Notes under the pieces: model-generated
What the model was told of the DNA's origin: nothing
The model's database searches: none
The model's input: the letters and a program-made list of their open reading frames with translations, nothing else
Assembly: GCA_027031935.1 (NCBI GenBank)
Contig: JALVPF010000341.1
Location: 1-33,450 of the forward strand
Reading direction: 5' to 3'
Origin: Myxococcales bacterium
Lineage (GTDB): Bacteria > Myxococcota > B64-G9
Length of the DNA: 33,450 nt
Part shown: piece after piece, positions 17,835 through 27,380 of the stretch
Numbering within the stretch: the stretch's first letter is position 1
How the letters are laid out: the number at the start of each line of letters is the position of its first letter
Made by a program: the position numbers and the translations under genes

Positions 17835-20723
17835 GTGAAAACAAAGGGGTTTGATGTGCCTAGACAGAGCCTTTTAATCGTGGACGGGGATCCAAAATCC
17901 CTACGGGTCATGGAGGTCAGCCTCCGTAAGGCCGGGTTTTCCATTACTGCTGCCGTTGACGGGGAAGATGCGCTGGAAAAGGCGAAGATCTCTCAACCCG
18001 ATCTGATTATCTCGGATACAAAGATGCAGAACATGGATGGATTCGAGTTTTGCGAGAAAGTGAAGGCCGATCCAATCCTGAAGGAGATTCCATTCATATT
18101 CCTTACCAACCAGAAGGCCATAGAGGACAAGGTTCGTGGTCTGGAACTGGGTGTGGATGATTACCTTACAAAGCCCATCTATATAAAGGAGATAATCACC
18201 AGGGTAAAGATTCTCTTGCAGAAAAAGAAGAGGGAGTCTCTGGAACGCAAGGACCAGAAGGTCAGATTTTCTGGAAATCTGGCTGACATGGGTGTGGTGG
18301 ATCTCATACAGACCATTGAGATCGGCCGAAAGACGGGAATCGCCCTGTTCCATTCTGACACGGAACCTCCAAAGCATGCCACCGTGTATTTCAGGGGAGG
18401 AAAGGTAATAGATGCGGAGCTGGGAAAGCTCCATGGGGAAAAGGCAGTATACCGGCTTTTGCAATGGAACAACGGAACTTTCGAGATCGATTTCAAGCCC
18501 AGCATGAAGCACCCGGACGAGATTTCTCTATCCAGCCAGGCACTGCTCATGGAGGGGATGCGGAGAGTGGACGAGTGGGGACGGATGCTGGAGCAGATCC
18601 CCCCCCTGGATTCCGTGTTCGAAGTGGATTACCTGGAGTTGTCGGATCGCTTGAGTGAGATCCCTGACGAGGTAAACGGAGTACTGCGCCTGTTCGATGG
18701 CAAAAGAACCTTGTTGGATGTGGTGGATGACAGTGATTTTGACGATCTGGAGGCCCTGGGGGTTATATCCAAGTTGTATTTCGAGGGTCTCATCTTTGAG
18801 CCTTCCACGAGGCAAGATGAGCCTGTGGCCACCGAAGCGGAAAGCCACATCGATCAGTGGATCTCGAGGCCCCCACCCCTTGATGATGAATCCCCTGAAC
18901 TAGAGCAGCACAAAGAGCCCGAGGCCCGGGAACCCGAAGCGCAGCAACCCGAGGTACAGCAACCCGAGGTACAGCAACCCGAAGCCCAGCAACCCGAAGC
19001 GCAGGAACCCGAGGCACAGCAACCCGAAGCCCAGCAACCCGAAGCCCAGCAACCCGAAGCCCAGCAACCCGAAGCCCAGCAACCCGAAGCCCAGCAACCC
19101 GAAGCGCAGGAACCCGGGGCGCAGGAACCCGGAGCACAGGAGTCAGTGCAGCTTACGCCTGGTTTGGCTGGTGTTGATGAGAAAGAGAGCCCTGGGACCA
19201 AGCAGGATCTTTCTGAGCCCATGGAGACCCAGGCTGAAGAGCAGATCAGATTTGATTCGGTGGAACCGGAGGACACGGGCGAGCAGAGTTCCTTGCTTGA
19301 TCATCCTCCGCCCGTAATTCTTGAGCCTGAGGCTGCAAGCGAGAAAGAGCAGCCGGCTTCAGAGGCCGCCGTCGAGGAGCAGAAGGTCATAGTGGAGGAT
19401 TTGCCTGACAAACCCTACACTCATGAAATAATGGCGGCTGTCTCTGCTGAGGGTCAAGCCCCTGAATCATCCGGCGAAGAAGCGACTTTTACCGGTATGG
19501 AGAATGCAGCTGACGATACCAGCCCTCAGGCCTCGTCTTCGGCTGACTCTTGGGTGGTGATGGAGAACAAGACAGAGTCTGAGAAGGGAAAGAAGGAAAA
19601 ATCGCCTGACAGTCTTGCTTCCCATGACAAGACGGATCTCTCTGCTGATGCAAAGGCCTCTGAAATAGTTGAAGACATGCTCACCTTGATGCGGCCCAGA
19701 CCCGCTTCCAACGGAATACAGGAGGCGCATGAGCAAAAGGGCACAGCAGAGCCCGTATTGGATGCAATAGTACTGAAGCAGCCAGCTGAATCCGATGCTG
19801 ACACAAAAGAGCAGGAAAACACACAGGCTTCTGATGGTCAGAGAGATTATCAAGAGGGGGAACAGGGCTTTTTTGATGCGGCTCCACCAGTGGATGACGA
19901 TGTGGATTTTCCGGGTCGTTCGAATCGATTTCTCTGGTTCTTTTTGGTTGTAATCATCGGTGCAGGAGTGGGCTATGGGGCTTGGAGATTGGTTCCCATC
20001 CTCGGACAATCAGGTGGAGATGCGGCGACCAATGGTTTGACGCCCGTACCAATGACTCAGGATGGAGGCACGAGATCGACCAAGGGTGTCTCCGCAAAGA
20101 CCAAGCCCAATCAGGATGGCAAGACAACTGCTCTGGCATCTTCTGCCGATGCAGGAATTAAGCATGCCAAGGCCTTGTCTGTGGATGCCGGAGTGGGCTT
20201 GTCTGATGCAGGGTCTTTGTCGTCTGCCACAGGGGATCAAGCAGTCAAGGCAGATTCTGGACAAAAGCTTGCGAATTCAGGCAAGCCGTCTGGGGGCGAT
20301 AAAAAGACCAGTGATGAAAATCAGCCTGCAGATGATGGTTCCAAAACGACGGCACAGGCTGGTGTGGATATGGAATATGCCAAGCTGCTCTCCGATGGCC
20401 AGGCATTCATGAAGGCCCGCAAGTACAGAAAGGCCATAAAGGTCTTGAAAAAAGCCTCGGAGATGAACGACAAGGACTCCAGTGCCCTCGTGGCTTTGGC
20501 CAACGCCTATTTTGAAATGGGATATGACGGCAAGGCCATTATTGCTGCCAGGAAAGCCTTGAAGATCGATCCAAAAAATGGTCGCGCTTATCTGACTCTC
20601 GGAACCATTTATCAGACAGCGGATCAGAATGCCAAGGCCCGCAGGGCATATCATAACTACCTCAAGCTTGATCCAAAGGACAAATCGGCTGCTGAGGTAC
20701 GCAAGATTCTGAAGAATCTCTAA
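17835..20723 (+). CDS. Receiver - DUF4388/PATAN-like - PEAQ repeat - TM - TPR protein (start possibly GTG 17853)
   Basis: [67 protein letters not shown]...[26 protein letters not shown] (DUF4388-like); [26 protein letters not shown]-terminus. Confidence 0.9.
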   Translation: MKTKGFDVPRQSLLIVDGDPKSLRVMEVSLRKAGFSITAAVDGEDALEKAKISQPDLIISDTKMQNMDGFEFCEKVKADPILKEIPFIFLTNQKAIEDKVRGLELGVDDYLTKPIYIKEIITRVKILLQKKKRESLERKDQKVRFSGNLADMGVVDLIQTIEIGRKTGIALFHSDTEPPKHATVYFRGGKVIDAELGKLHGEKAVYRLLQWNNGTFEIDFKPSMKHPDEISLSSQALLMEGMRRVDEWGRMLEQIPPLDSVFEVDYLELSDRLSEIPDEVNGVLRLFDGKRTLLDVVDDSDFDDLEALGVISKLYFEGLIFEPSTRQDEPVATEAESHIDQWISRPPPLDDESPELEQHKEPEAREPEAQQPEVQQPEVQQPEAQQPEAQEPEAQQPEAQQPEAQQPEAQQPEAQQPEAQQPEAQEPGAQEPGAQESVQLTPGLAGVDEKESPGTKQDLSEPMETQAEEQIRFDSVEPEDTGEQSSLLDHPPPVILEPEAASEKEQPASEAAVEEQKVIVEDLPDKPYTHEIMAAVSAEGQAPESSGEEATFTGMENAADDTSPQASSSADSWVVMENKTESEKGKKEKSPDSLASHDKTDLSADAKASEIVEDMLTLMRPRPASNGIQEAHEQKGTAEPVLDAIVLKQPAESDADTKEQENTQASDGQRDYQEGEQGFFDAAPPVDDDVDFPGRSNRFLWFFLVVIIGAGVGYGAWRLVPILGQSGGDAATNGLTPVPMTQDGGTRSTKGVSAKTKPNQDGKTTALASSADAGIKHAKALSVDAGVGLSDAGSLSSATGDQAVKADSGQKLANSGKPSGGDKKTSDENQPADDGSKTTAQAGVDMEYAKLLSDGQAFMKARKYRKAIKVLKKASEMNDKDSSALVALANAYFEMGYDGKAIIAARKALKIDPKNGRAYLTLGTIYQTADQNAKARRAYHNYLKLDPKDKSAAEVRKILKNL
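18915..19139 (+). repeat. 15-bp in-frame tandem repeat, 15 units, encoding (Q/E)PEAQ
   Basis: CAACCCGAAGCCCAG unit with substitutions; translation [15 protein letters not shown]...[10 protein letters not shown]. Confidence 0.95.
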
Positions 20724-20725
20724 GT

Positions 20726-21748
20726 ATGAAAACCTCCACGCGGACCATGTTGGTGCTGGGAATTGAATCCTCATGCGATGAGTGTGCTGCAGCACTCATG
20801 CGTGGTGAGGACTTGCTGGCACAGAATGTATCATCCCAGATCGAGCTTCATGCTCCCTATGGTGGTGTGGTGCCAGAGCTTGCGTCCAGGGATCATGTCC
20901 GAAAGATAGTACCGGTGATAAAGTCGGTCATGGAAGCATCAGGTGCCTGTCTCGAAGATCTGGACGGCATTGGGGTCACCGTGGGCCCGGGTCTCATCGG
21001 CTCCCTCCTCGTGGGAGTTACTGCTGCCAAAACCCTCTCCTGGTCTTTGCAAAAACCCATTGTGGGAGTAAATCACCTTGAGGCTCACCTGCGGGCTGCT
21101 TTCATCGATGACCATGACCTGTATTATCCCCATTTGGGCCTTGTGGTTTCCGGTGGCCACACCAGCCTGTTCAGGGTCAATGGAGTTGGAGACCTGGTGC
21201 TTCTGGGAAGGACTTTGGACGATGCCGCGGGGGAGGCCTTTGACAAGGTCGCAAAGCTCCTGGGCCTGTCGTATCCTGGAGGTATAAGTATTCAGCGGGC
21301 AGCAAAAGGGGGAGACCCCAATACCATAAGGTTTCCAAGACCCATGCCCGGGAAACGGCTGGATTCGAGCTTTTCGGGATTGAAAACCTCTGCTGCGGTT
21401 CATATAAGAAAAAACGGGCTTCCAGAGGGAAAGGCTCTTTCCGATTTTACCGCAAGTTTTCAGGAGGCAGTGGTGGACACCCTGGTCAGAAAAACCCTGT
21501 TGGCCGCAAGACGGGAAAAACTGGATCTGGTGGTGGTCTCAGGAGGGGTAGGTGCCAACGAGCGACTGAGAGAAAAGATGAACAAAAAAGCCCTGGCTGA
21601 TGGTGTACGAGTCGTATTTCCTCCCGTGGAGTTCTGCACTGATAATGCGGCCATGGTGGCGGCCTTGGCTGCTGTGTATCTTGGGCGGGGAACCGATCAT
21701 GGCCTTGGCCTGGATGCCAATGCGGGGTTGGGATGGCAGACACTTTAA
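20726..21748 (+). CDS. tsaD: tRNA N6-adenosine threonylcarbamoyltransferase
   Basis: LGIESSCDECAAAL, GGVVPELASRDH, HLEAHL, LVVSGGHT, SGGVGANERLR; start may be ATG 20747. Confidence 0.97.
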   Translation: MKTSTRTMLVLGIESSCDECAAALMRGEDLLAQNVSSQIELHAPYGGVVPELASRDHVRKIVPVIKSVMEASGACLEDLDGIGVTVGPGLIGSLLVGVTAAKTLSWSLQKPIVGVNHLEAHLRAAFIDDHDLYYPHLGLVVSGGHTSLFRVNGVGDLVLLGRTLDDAAGEAFDKVAKLLGLSYPGGISIQRAAKGGDPNTIRFPRPMPGKRLDSSFSGLKTSAAVHIRKNGLPEGKALSDFTASFQEAVVDTLVRKTLLAARREKLDLVVVSGGVGANERLREKMNKKALADGVRVVFPPVEFCTDNAAMVAALAAVYLGRGTDHGLGLDANAGLGWQTL

Positions 21749-22611
21749 ACATCAAGTCGCTTTTGAAAAAACACGGACTGAGGCCAAAGAAATCCTGGAG
21801 TCAGAATTTCCTTGTGGACCTGAGCGTGTTGTCTGACATCGTCGATGCAGCTGACCTGCACGCAGATGATGTGGTGGTAGAGTTGGGCGCCGGACTTGGT
21901 GCGCTGACCGCGATGCTGGCCAAGGATGCCGGCAGGGTGGTTGCTGTCGAGCGTGACCGGGATTTGGCAAAGGTGCTCAGGAGCGAGTTTGCTGCTGATT
22001 CCAGGGTGGAGATCCTGGAGGCAGACGCTGTCCGCCTGAATTGGAATGACTTACTCCCAGACATGCAAAAACCACCTGTGGTAGTCGGCAATCTTCCTTA
22101 TCATATCGCCTCCCAAATCATTTTTTCTCTCCTGGAGCAAGGTGCTTTGCTGGACAGATGGCTGCTCATGGTTCAGAGGGAAATGGCCATTCGCATGGTG
22201 GCTCAACCTGGGGGTCGGGATTACGGGGTTTTGAGCATTCAACTGCAGATGCTTGCGGATGTGGAGTCGGTACTCGATGTAGCTCCAGAAGCTTTTCTGC
22301 CACGGCCAAGGGTTCAATCCAGGGTTGTAAGGTGCAGGCCCCTTCAGGCTCCCAGGGTAGAAATAAAGGACATGGATTTATTCAGACGTGTGGTCAGAGC
22401 AACTTTTTCCCAGCGGAGAAAACAGATCCGCAATAGTCTCAGAGCCAACTTTGGGGGGATACTTTCGGATGACCTGCTGGACCAGGCTCTCGTCCGGGCC
22501 TCGGTCCTGCCTACCGTGCGCCCCGAGCAGCTGAGTCTTGAGCAGTTCGGAGCCCTTTCTGACGCGCTGCTTGTTGGGCTGAAGCATGGCAGGGCTTGGG
22601 GGCATCAATAA
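21733..22611 (+). CDS. rsmA: 16S rRNA (A1518/A1519) dimethyltransferase
   Basis: LRPKKSWSQNFLVD, VVELGAGLGALT, VVGNLPYHIASQI; overlaps tsaD. Confidence 0.96.
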   Translation: MADTLNIKSLLKKHGLRPKKSWSQNFLVDLSVLSDIVDAADLHADDVVVELGAGLGALTAMLAKDAGRVVAVERDRDLAKVLRSEFAADSRVEILEADAVRLNWNDLLPDMQKPPVVVGNLPYHIASQIIFSLLEQGALLDRWLLMVQREMAIRMVAQPGGRDYGVLSIQLQMLADVESVLDVAPEAFLPRPRVQSRVVRCRPLQAPRVEIKDMDLFRRVVRATFSQRRKQIRNSLRANFGGILSDDLLDQALVRASVLPTVRPEQLSLEQFGALSDALLVGLKHGRAWGHQ

Positions 22612-22889
22612 CCCCGTTTTTTTACAGTGGCCATGAGGGTCTGGAGATGGTTGTTGACATAACGACGAAATTCGTCTTCATCCAGGTGCATTTCCTTTAG
22701 AATGTCAGAGAATATCTCCTCGAATCCCTTCAGCTTTTCCCTTCTCATCTTCATGGCGATCTTCAGCAGAGCCGCCTGGTGCATGCGCTCCTGCTTTTCT
22801 CTTTCATTCAGTTCCTGAGCCACGCGCCACCTCCTGGCAATCCTCCGTCCCTCTTGAAAAACCACATAAGCAACGAATGACGTTACCAT
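22605..22889 (-). CDS. Small uncharacterised protein (94 aa)
   Basis: Clean charged helical ORF, convergent with rsmA, no competing ORF; no family recognised. Confidence 0.55.
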   Translation of the reverse strand: MVTSFVAYVVFQEGRRIARRWRVAQELNEREKQERMHQAALLKIAMKMRREKLKGFEEIFSDILKEMHLDEDEFRRYVNNHLQTLMATVKKRGY

Positions 22890-22949
22890 ACAATGCTATA
22901 CACCTGCTGTCAATATTTTGACCAGTTTTCTCCAATTTTCTTGAATAAG

Positions 22950-23060
22950 TTCGACTAAGCTGTCGAATTCAATGAGCTATAGCTCTCTGATTCAGGTGGG
23001 ACCAGGACCGGGGAAAAGTTGTTCAGACAATCCAGTTCCCGGTAAATGAAAACCTGGTCC
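22950..23060. repeat. Cluster of inverted repeats in divergent intergenic region
   Basis: TTCGAC-N6-GTCGAA (22950-22967); GAGCTATAGCTC (22974-22985); nested GGACCAGG/ACCGGG ... CCCGGT/CCTGGTCC (22999-23060). Confidence 0.7.
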
Positions 23061-23079
23061 GGAATGGAAACAATTAATT

Positions 23080-23108
23080 TTGAACTTGTTCCCATTTTAT
23101 GTGATAAG
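23080..23108 (+). promoter_or_regulatory. Candidate sigma70-type promoter for kinase gene
   Basis: TTGAAC-N17-GATAAG. Confidence 0.35.
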
Positions 23109-23218
23109 ATCTTCCTGAATCTCAATCAAAATAGAGTCAGGTGACACCAAATGTCCGGGTTACGCGAAATGGCCGAATTTTTGTTTTCAGCCCTTGGTCT
23201 ATTTCTGGGGTAGACTCC

Positions 23219-25450
23219 ATGGCAAACAATGAGCACAACGGTATATCGACGATAAACTCGTTGCAGGACCGTTATCGAATCGTTGCCAAACTGGGTTCCG
23301 GCGGAATGGCTGATGTGTTTTTGGGTATTCAGCTGGGTGAGGAGGCCTTTCAGCAGCTGGTGGTGATCAAGCGTATCCACTCTCTTTGGCTCGACGACCA
23401 GAACGCAAGGGAGATGTTCATCAGCGAAGCAACGGTCATCGCGTCTCTGAGCCACCCCCATATAGTCAAGATCTTCGATCTGAGCAAGCTGAACAAGGAT
23501 ATCTGCATAGTCATGGAATACGTCAATGGTGAGAACCTTGACTATATCCGCAAGGTTTCCAAGAAGCAGAAAAAAAGCATCCCCTTGCCAATCGTTTGCA
23601 AGTGGATGGTGGAGGCCTGTAATGCCTTGCACTATGCTCACACTGCTACCACTCCTGATGGAAAACCCCTGAACCTGGTTCACAGGGATATAGGTCCTCA
23701 CAACCTCATGACCGACAAGCAGGGCTATCTGAAGGTGATCGATTTCGGAATTGCAAAAAGTACAGCCCGAAGTGATTTGACCACACCAGGCATGATAAAG
23801 GGAAAATTTTCCTATCTCTCTCCCGATCTTTTCAAGCACGAGTCCATTGACGGACGCGCTGATCTATACTCCCTGGGACTTGTGTTTTACGAGCTTCTGA
23901 CTGGCAAAAGATGTTTCATTTTCAAAAAAGACGTGGCTGTGGCTGAGGTACTACGGAGGGTGACGACCGAGCATTTGGACCCACCCTCGAAATTGGCACC
24001 CCTCGTCCCACCGCCCATTGATCGCGTGGTCATCAAAGCCCTGGAAAAGGACAGGGATAAGCGATTTCAGACAGGTGCTGAATTCGCCGAAGCCATTAGG
24101 AAGGCTGCGGCTAGCTTTGGAGGGATCGCATCGAGTTCCAAGGTCACCGAGTGGATGGAAAAGGTGATGGGGGACAGAATCCGTAAAAGGCGAAAATTTG
24201 AAGTACGGGCCATTGAAAAGGCCAAGGCCATGATTTCCAAGGTGGACTCCGAAATTGATCCAGGACTCACCACGGGCTCTTTCAAGGCAGCTGATCAGAA
24301 CTCCATCACCGGCCTCAGTCAGTTCAGAATTCAGCATTCCACCCAAGAACAAATTTCGACTCCTGGATCTGTTGTGGTCACTCAGGAACACAAACGCAGG
24401 TCCAATCCTTATCTCATCCTGGCACTCGGCTTTTTACTGTTTGTGGGTGGTGCCTTTCTGGTGCACAGACTGTTTTTTTCTTCTCCTGAGAAGTCGGCGC
24501 ACGAGACGACGGAAGCAGACACCGGTGCAAAGGTCATGGTTCGTGCAGATCACTTTGGTGCCAAGGTTTTCCTGGATGGCAAGGAGATGGGCGTTTGCGG
24601 ACAAAATGGCATATTGTTGAATCTCCAGCCAGGACAAAAACACATACTGAAACTTCAAAAGGAAGGCTACAAACCATATCAGGTATCTGTTGTTGGAAAA
24701 AAGGGAGTCGAGCTTCTGGTGGATGCAAGCCTCGTAGCCCTTGTAAAACCCGGAGACGGCGGCAAGAAGCTTGTGGCTGCGGCAGGTAACACGGAAAATA
24801 TACCTGAAGGCCCCCAGGTCAGTGCCTCCTCTGGACAAAGCAAAATAAGCGACTCTCACAAGGGGCGGAGAAAAAAACATTCGGGGCGCAAGAAGAACAG
24901 GAAAAAGACCCATGGCAAAAAACTGGCTTCAGTGGATGTTTTGAAAAATGCGACTGCTGAGCCGGAGCACAAGGCGGAATCCAAAGCAGAACCGAAAGAA
25001 GAACCTGAACCTAAGCCAGAGCCCAAGCCAGAGCCCAAGCCAGAGCCCAAGCCAGAGCCCAAGCCAGAGCCAAGGTCAGAACCAAGGTCAGAACCCAAGC
25101 CAGAACCGGAGTCCAAGCCTGGGCCGGAGTCCAAGCTGGAGCCGGAACATGCAGTGCTTGCGTCCATAGAACACAAGGAACCCGAATTTATCAGCGGACA
25201 GGGTAACTGGAGTGGCCAAAAGGTGGCCAAGAGGGGCTGTACCCACTGTCACAACGGAGGCAAGGCTCCAAAGCTGAAATGGGGCATTAAATCAGCTAGG
25301 CAGTGGAAGTTTTTCTTCAGGCGCAAGAGACACAACAGACATGCCAAGCTGGGCAAGCTGTTTTCAAAGAAAGAACTGAAATCTGTGTTGGTATATATAG
25401 TTTCTCAGCTTTCAGACGAGGAAAAATCTGGAATAGCCGGCGTGAAGTGA
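23219..25450 (+). CDS. Transmembrane Ser/Thr protein kinase with PEGA-like domain, EPKP repeat and C-terminal CXXCH cytochrome-c-like domain
   Basis: YRIVAKLGSGGMADVFLG, VIKR, LVHRDIGPHNLMTD, KVIDFGIAKS; TM YLILALGFLLFVGGAFLVHRLF; VFLDGKEMG...GYKPYQVSV; CTHCH at 25238-25252; ORF track start 23141 is an extended GTG. Confidence 0.9.
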   Translation: MANNEHNGISTINSLQDRYRIVAKLGSGGMADVFLGIQLGEEAFQQLVVIKRIHSLWLDDQNAREMFISEATVIASLSHPHIVKIFDLSKLNKDICIVMEYVNGENLDYIRKVSKKQKKSIPLPIVCKWMVEACNALHYAHTATTPDGKPLNLVHRDIGPHNLMTDKQGYLKVIDFGIAKSTARSDLTTPGMIKGKFSYLSPDLFKHESIDGRADLYSLGLVFYELLTGKRCFIFKKDVAVAEVLRRVTTEHLDPPSKLAPLVPPPIDRVVIKALEKDRDKRFQTGAEFAEAIRKAAASFGGIASSSKVTEWMEKVMGDRIRKRRKFEVRAIEKAKAMISKVDSEIDPGLTTGSFKAADQNSITGLSQFRIQHSTQEQISTPGSVVVTQEHKRRSNPYLILALGFLLFVGGAFLVHRLFFSSPEKSAHETTEADTGAKVMVRADHFGAKVFLDGKEMGVCGQNGILLNLQPGQKHILKLQKEGYKPYQVSVVGKKGVELLVDASLVALVKPGDGGKKLVAAAGNTENIPEGPQVSASSGQSKISDSHKGRRKKHSGRKKNRKKTHGKKLASVDVLKNATAEPEHKAESKAEPKEEPEPKPEPKPEPKPEPKPEPKPEPRSEPRSEPKPEPESKPGPESKLEPEHAVLASIEHKEPEFISGQGNWSGQKVAKRGCTHCHNGGKAPKLKWGIKSARQWKFFFRRKRHNRHAKLGKLFSKKELKSVLVYIVSQLSDEEKSGIAGVK
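25005..25140 (+). repeat. 12-bp in-frame tandem repeat (EPKP) linker
   Basis: Repeated CCAGAGCCCAAG encoding PEPKPEPKPEPK, flanked by degenerate units. Confidence 0.85.
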
Positions 25451-25474
25451 GTTTCTGGCAAAAGGGGAGACGAG

Positions 25475-27268
25475 ATGAGACATGAACGCTGGGTACTTGG
25501 AATGGTGTTTTTCTGGATGGCGCTCTTCGCATTTCAAGGTGCCACATGGGCGGGGCCTGAGACCAGGAAAGATCCAGGGGAGACAGAAAAAAAGAGTATT
25601 CAGAAAAAGAAGAAAAAGCCCAGACGTTCCCTTGAAGACCGACTCAGGAGAGTTGGCAGGAGGTTGAGACGAGATCAGCTGGAGCTTGAGAGAATTCTGC
25701 TGGAGGACCTGAAGAAGGAACGCTCCACCACACAGGCCCCACAAGCTGCACCCAAGGTTGATGTGAGCGGTATGGAGGAAAAACTTTCGGATCTGGACGA
25801 GCGCCTCTCTGGGCTGGAGGATGATGTGGAGGGGATGCTGGGAGTTCAGGACAAGCTTCTCAAGAGGGTCAAGAAGGACAAGCTCAGGTGGTCAGCCTCA
25901 TACAGGGCCGTGGTAAACAATTTTCATCTGGTAGACAAGAGCTATGACACCATTCCTGATCACCTTGAGCTTGTTGTGGATGATTTTGGTCAACCGGTGA
26001 TCGATCCGTCCACTGGTCAGGTGATGGCCACGCCAGTATATACCCAGGTGCCCAGGAACCTGGATAAATGGTATGGAAGTCAGTGGTTGAATCGGCTCAG
26101 ATTGACCATGACCTGGGATGTGACAGACAGCTTGAGATTTTATGGTCAGATTGGTGTGTTCAAGTATTTCAATGAACTCCAGAATGAACCGACAACCCTG
26201 GACATGCACACAAACCGGTATCCGCGGGATCCCACCTTGCGCATAGAGAGAGCTTATTTTGACTGGTTCATCTGGGACTGGTTGGTGCTCACCATTGGAA
26301 GGGTGTCGTCTCCAGAGGGCCCTCCTGCGGAACTCAAAGAGAATACCGTACGCAATGCCACCTGGGGTGTACAGATGGTGGAGGCGGAGATGGAAGCAGT
26401 CATGTTGACTTTCCATCTGTCGGGTTTGCTGGAAAATACATATTTCAGGATGTATTACATTCCGTTTCTGGATCACATGGACTTCAGCCTGGCTGATGAC
26501 AGGTTCTTGTTCATGGACTCGGGGATCAAACCCATGCATGCCTATGGTGCCCTGTTCGAGATGAAGATACCCAAGGTCGGAGACAATCTCCTGCAGATCG
26601 GATATGTTTGTGTCCCGCAGTTCAGGCCGAGGAATATCGATATCTCCGTGCCATGGTTGGAAGAGAAGGTCAGCCCATCAGAGCCCACCGGCCAGGATCT
26701 GGGCTCATACTGGATGGTAAACGGCCTCCTGGAATTCAAGAATATCGCAGACAGCGGGCTGGATTTATTCGCAGCCTACGCACTGAGCATTCTCCAGCCC
26801 AGGGAGGATCGCATGATCTATGATGTGCCTGTAAGCTTGCCAATCGTGCATCCTCTGACTGGCCAGCAGGTGGGGACCTATGATGGGACCACCAGGGTAG
26901 AGACAGGTTTGGCTTCGTATGAGGAAGGGAATGGAACCACGAACTTCGGACACATGTTCTATCTCGGCTTCAGATATACTTTTCCCTGGTTCGGAGATTA
27001 CAAGGTCCGCATTGGTGCAGAGGTCAATCATGGTTCCAAGTATCACATCAACTGGAACTCTCCTTCCGATTTGCTCGTAAATCGGCTTGGCACCAAGGGC
27101 TGGGCGTGGGAAGTTTACTACATACAGCAGTTGATAAAGGATCACCTGTTTGCAAGACTCGGATATTTACAGCTCATAAGGGATTATCAGGGATTGCACA
27201 TAGGACCTACCGTTCCCATAGATCAGACAATAGATAATGCGTATCTTCTGATGGAAGCAAAGTGGTAA
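25475..27268 (+). CDS. Outer-membrane beta-barrel/porin candidate (DUF3373-like) with N-terminal coiled coil
   Basis: Signal peptide; coiled coil VSGMEEKLSDLDERLSGLEDDVEG; amphipathic alternating strands (WLNRLRLTMTWDVTDSLRFYGQIGVFKYF); ends in ...LLMEAKW with terminal aromatic. Confidence 0.65.
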   Translation: MRHERWVLGMVFFWMALFAFQGATWAGPETRKDPGETEKKSIQKKKKKPRRSLEDRLRRVGRRLRRDQLELERILLEDLKKERSTTQAPQAAPKVDVSGMEEKLSDLDERLSGLEDDVEGMLGVQDKLLKRVKKDKLRWSASYRAVVNNFHLVDKSYDTIPDHLELVVDDFGQPVIDPSTGQVMATPVYTQVPRNLDKWYGSQWLNRLRLTMTWDVTDSLRFYGQIGVFKYFNELQNEPTTLDMHTNRYPRDPTLRIERAYFDWFIWDWLVLTIGRVSSPEGPPAELKENTVRNATWGVQMVEAEMEAVMLTFHLSGLLENTYFRMYYIPFLDHMDFSLADDRFLFMDSGIKPMHAYGALFEMKIPKVGDNLLQIGYVCVPQFRPRNIDISVPWLEEKVSPSEPTGQDLGSYWMVNGLLEFKNIADSGLDLFAAYALSILQPREDRMIYDVPVSLPIVHPLTGQQVGTYDGTTRVETGLASYEEGNGTTNFGHMFYLGFRYTFPWFGDYKVRIGAEVNHGSKYHINWNSPSDLLVNRLGTKGWAWEVYYIQQLIKDHLFARLGYLQLIRDYQGLHIGPTVPIDQTIDNAYLLMEAKW

Positions 27269-27380
27269 TTGCTCCAACCATCTAGGTTTTCATTGACTTT
27301 TTGGACCGTTATAAGGTATGAAGTCCCATTTACGGCTTGTAATAATCAGCTTTTCGGGATTTCCCGACTAGGGGTCGAGT

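Noticed and set aside
18915-19139. Possible CRISPR array
   Set aside because: Units are contiguous 15-bp in-frame coding repeats without unique spacers.
18854-19276. Minus-strand ORFs encoding Cys/Gly/Ala repeats ([12 protein letters not shown]...)
   Set aside because: Antisense shadow of the PEAQ tandem repeat; no RBS context and lies wholly inside the strongly supported receiver/TPR gene.
23126-23839. 237-aa minus-strand ORF opposite the kinase domain
   Set aside because: Antisense of the kinase catalytic core whose motifs are intact in the + frame.
24856-25230. Minus-strand Gly/Ser/Leu repeat ORF (GSGLGSGLGSG...)
   Set aside because: Antisense shadow of the EPKP repeat in the kinase gene.
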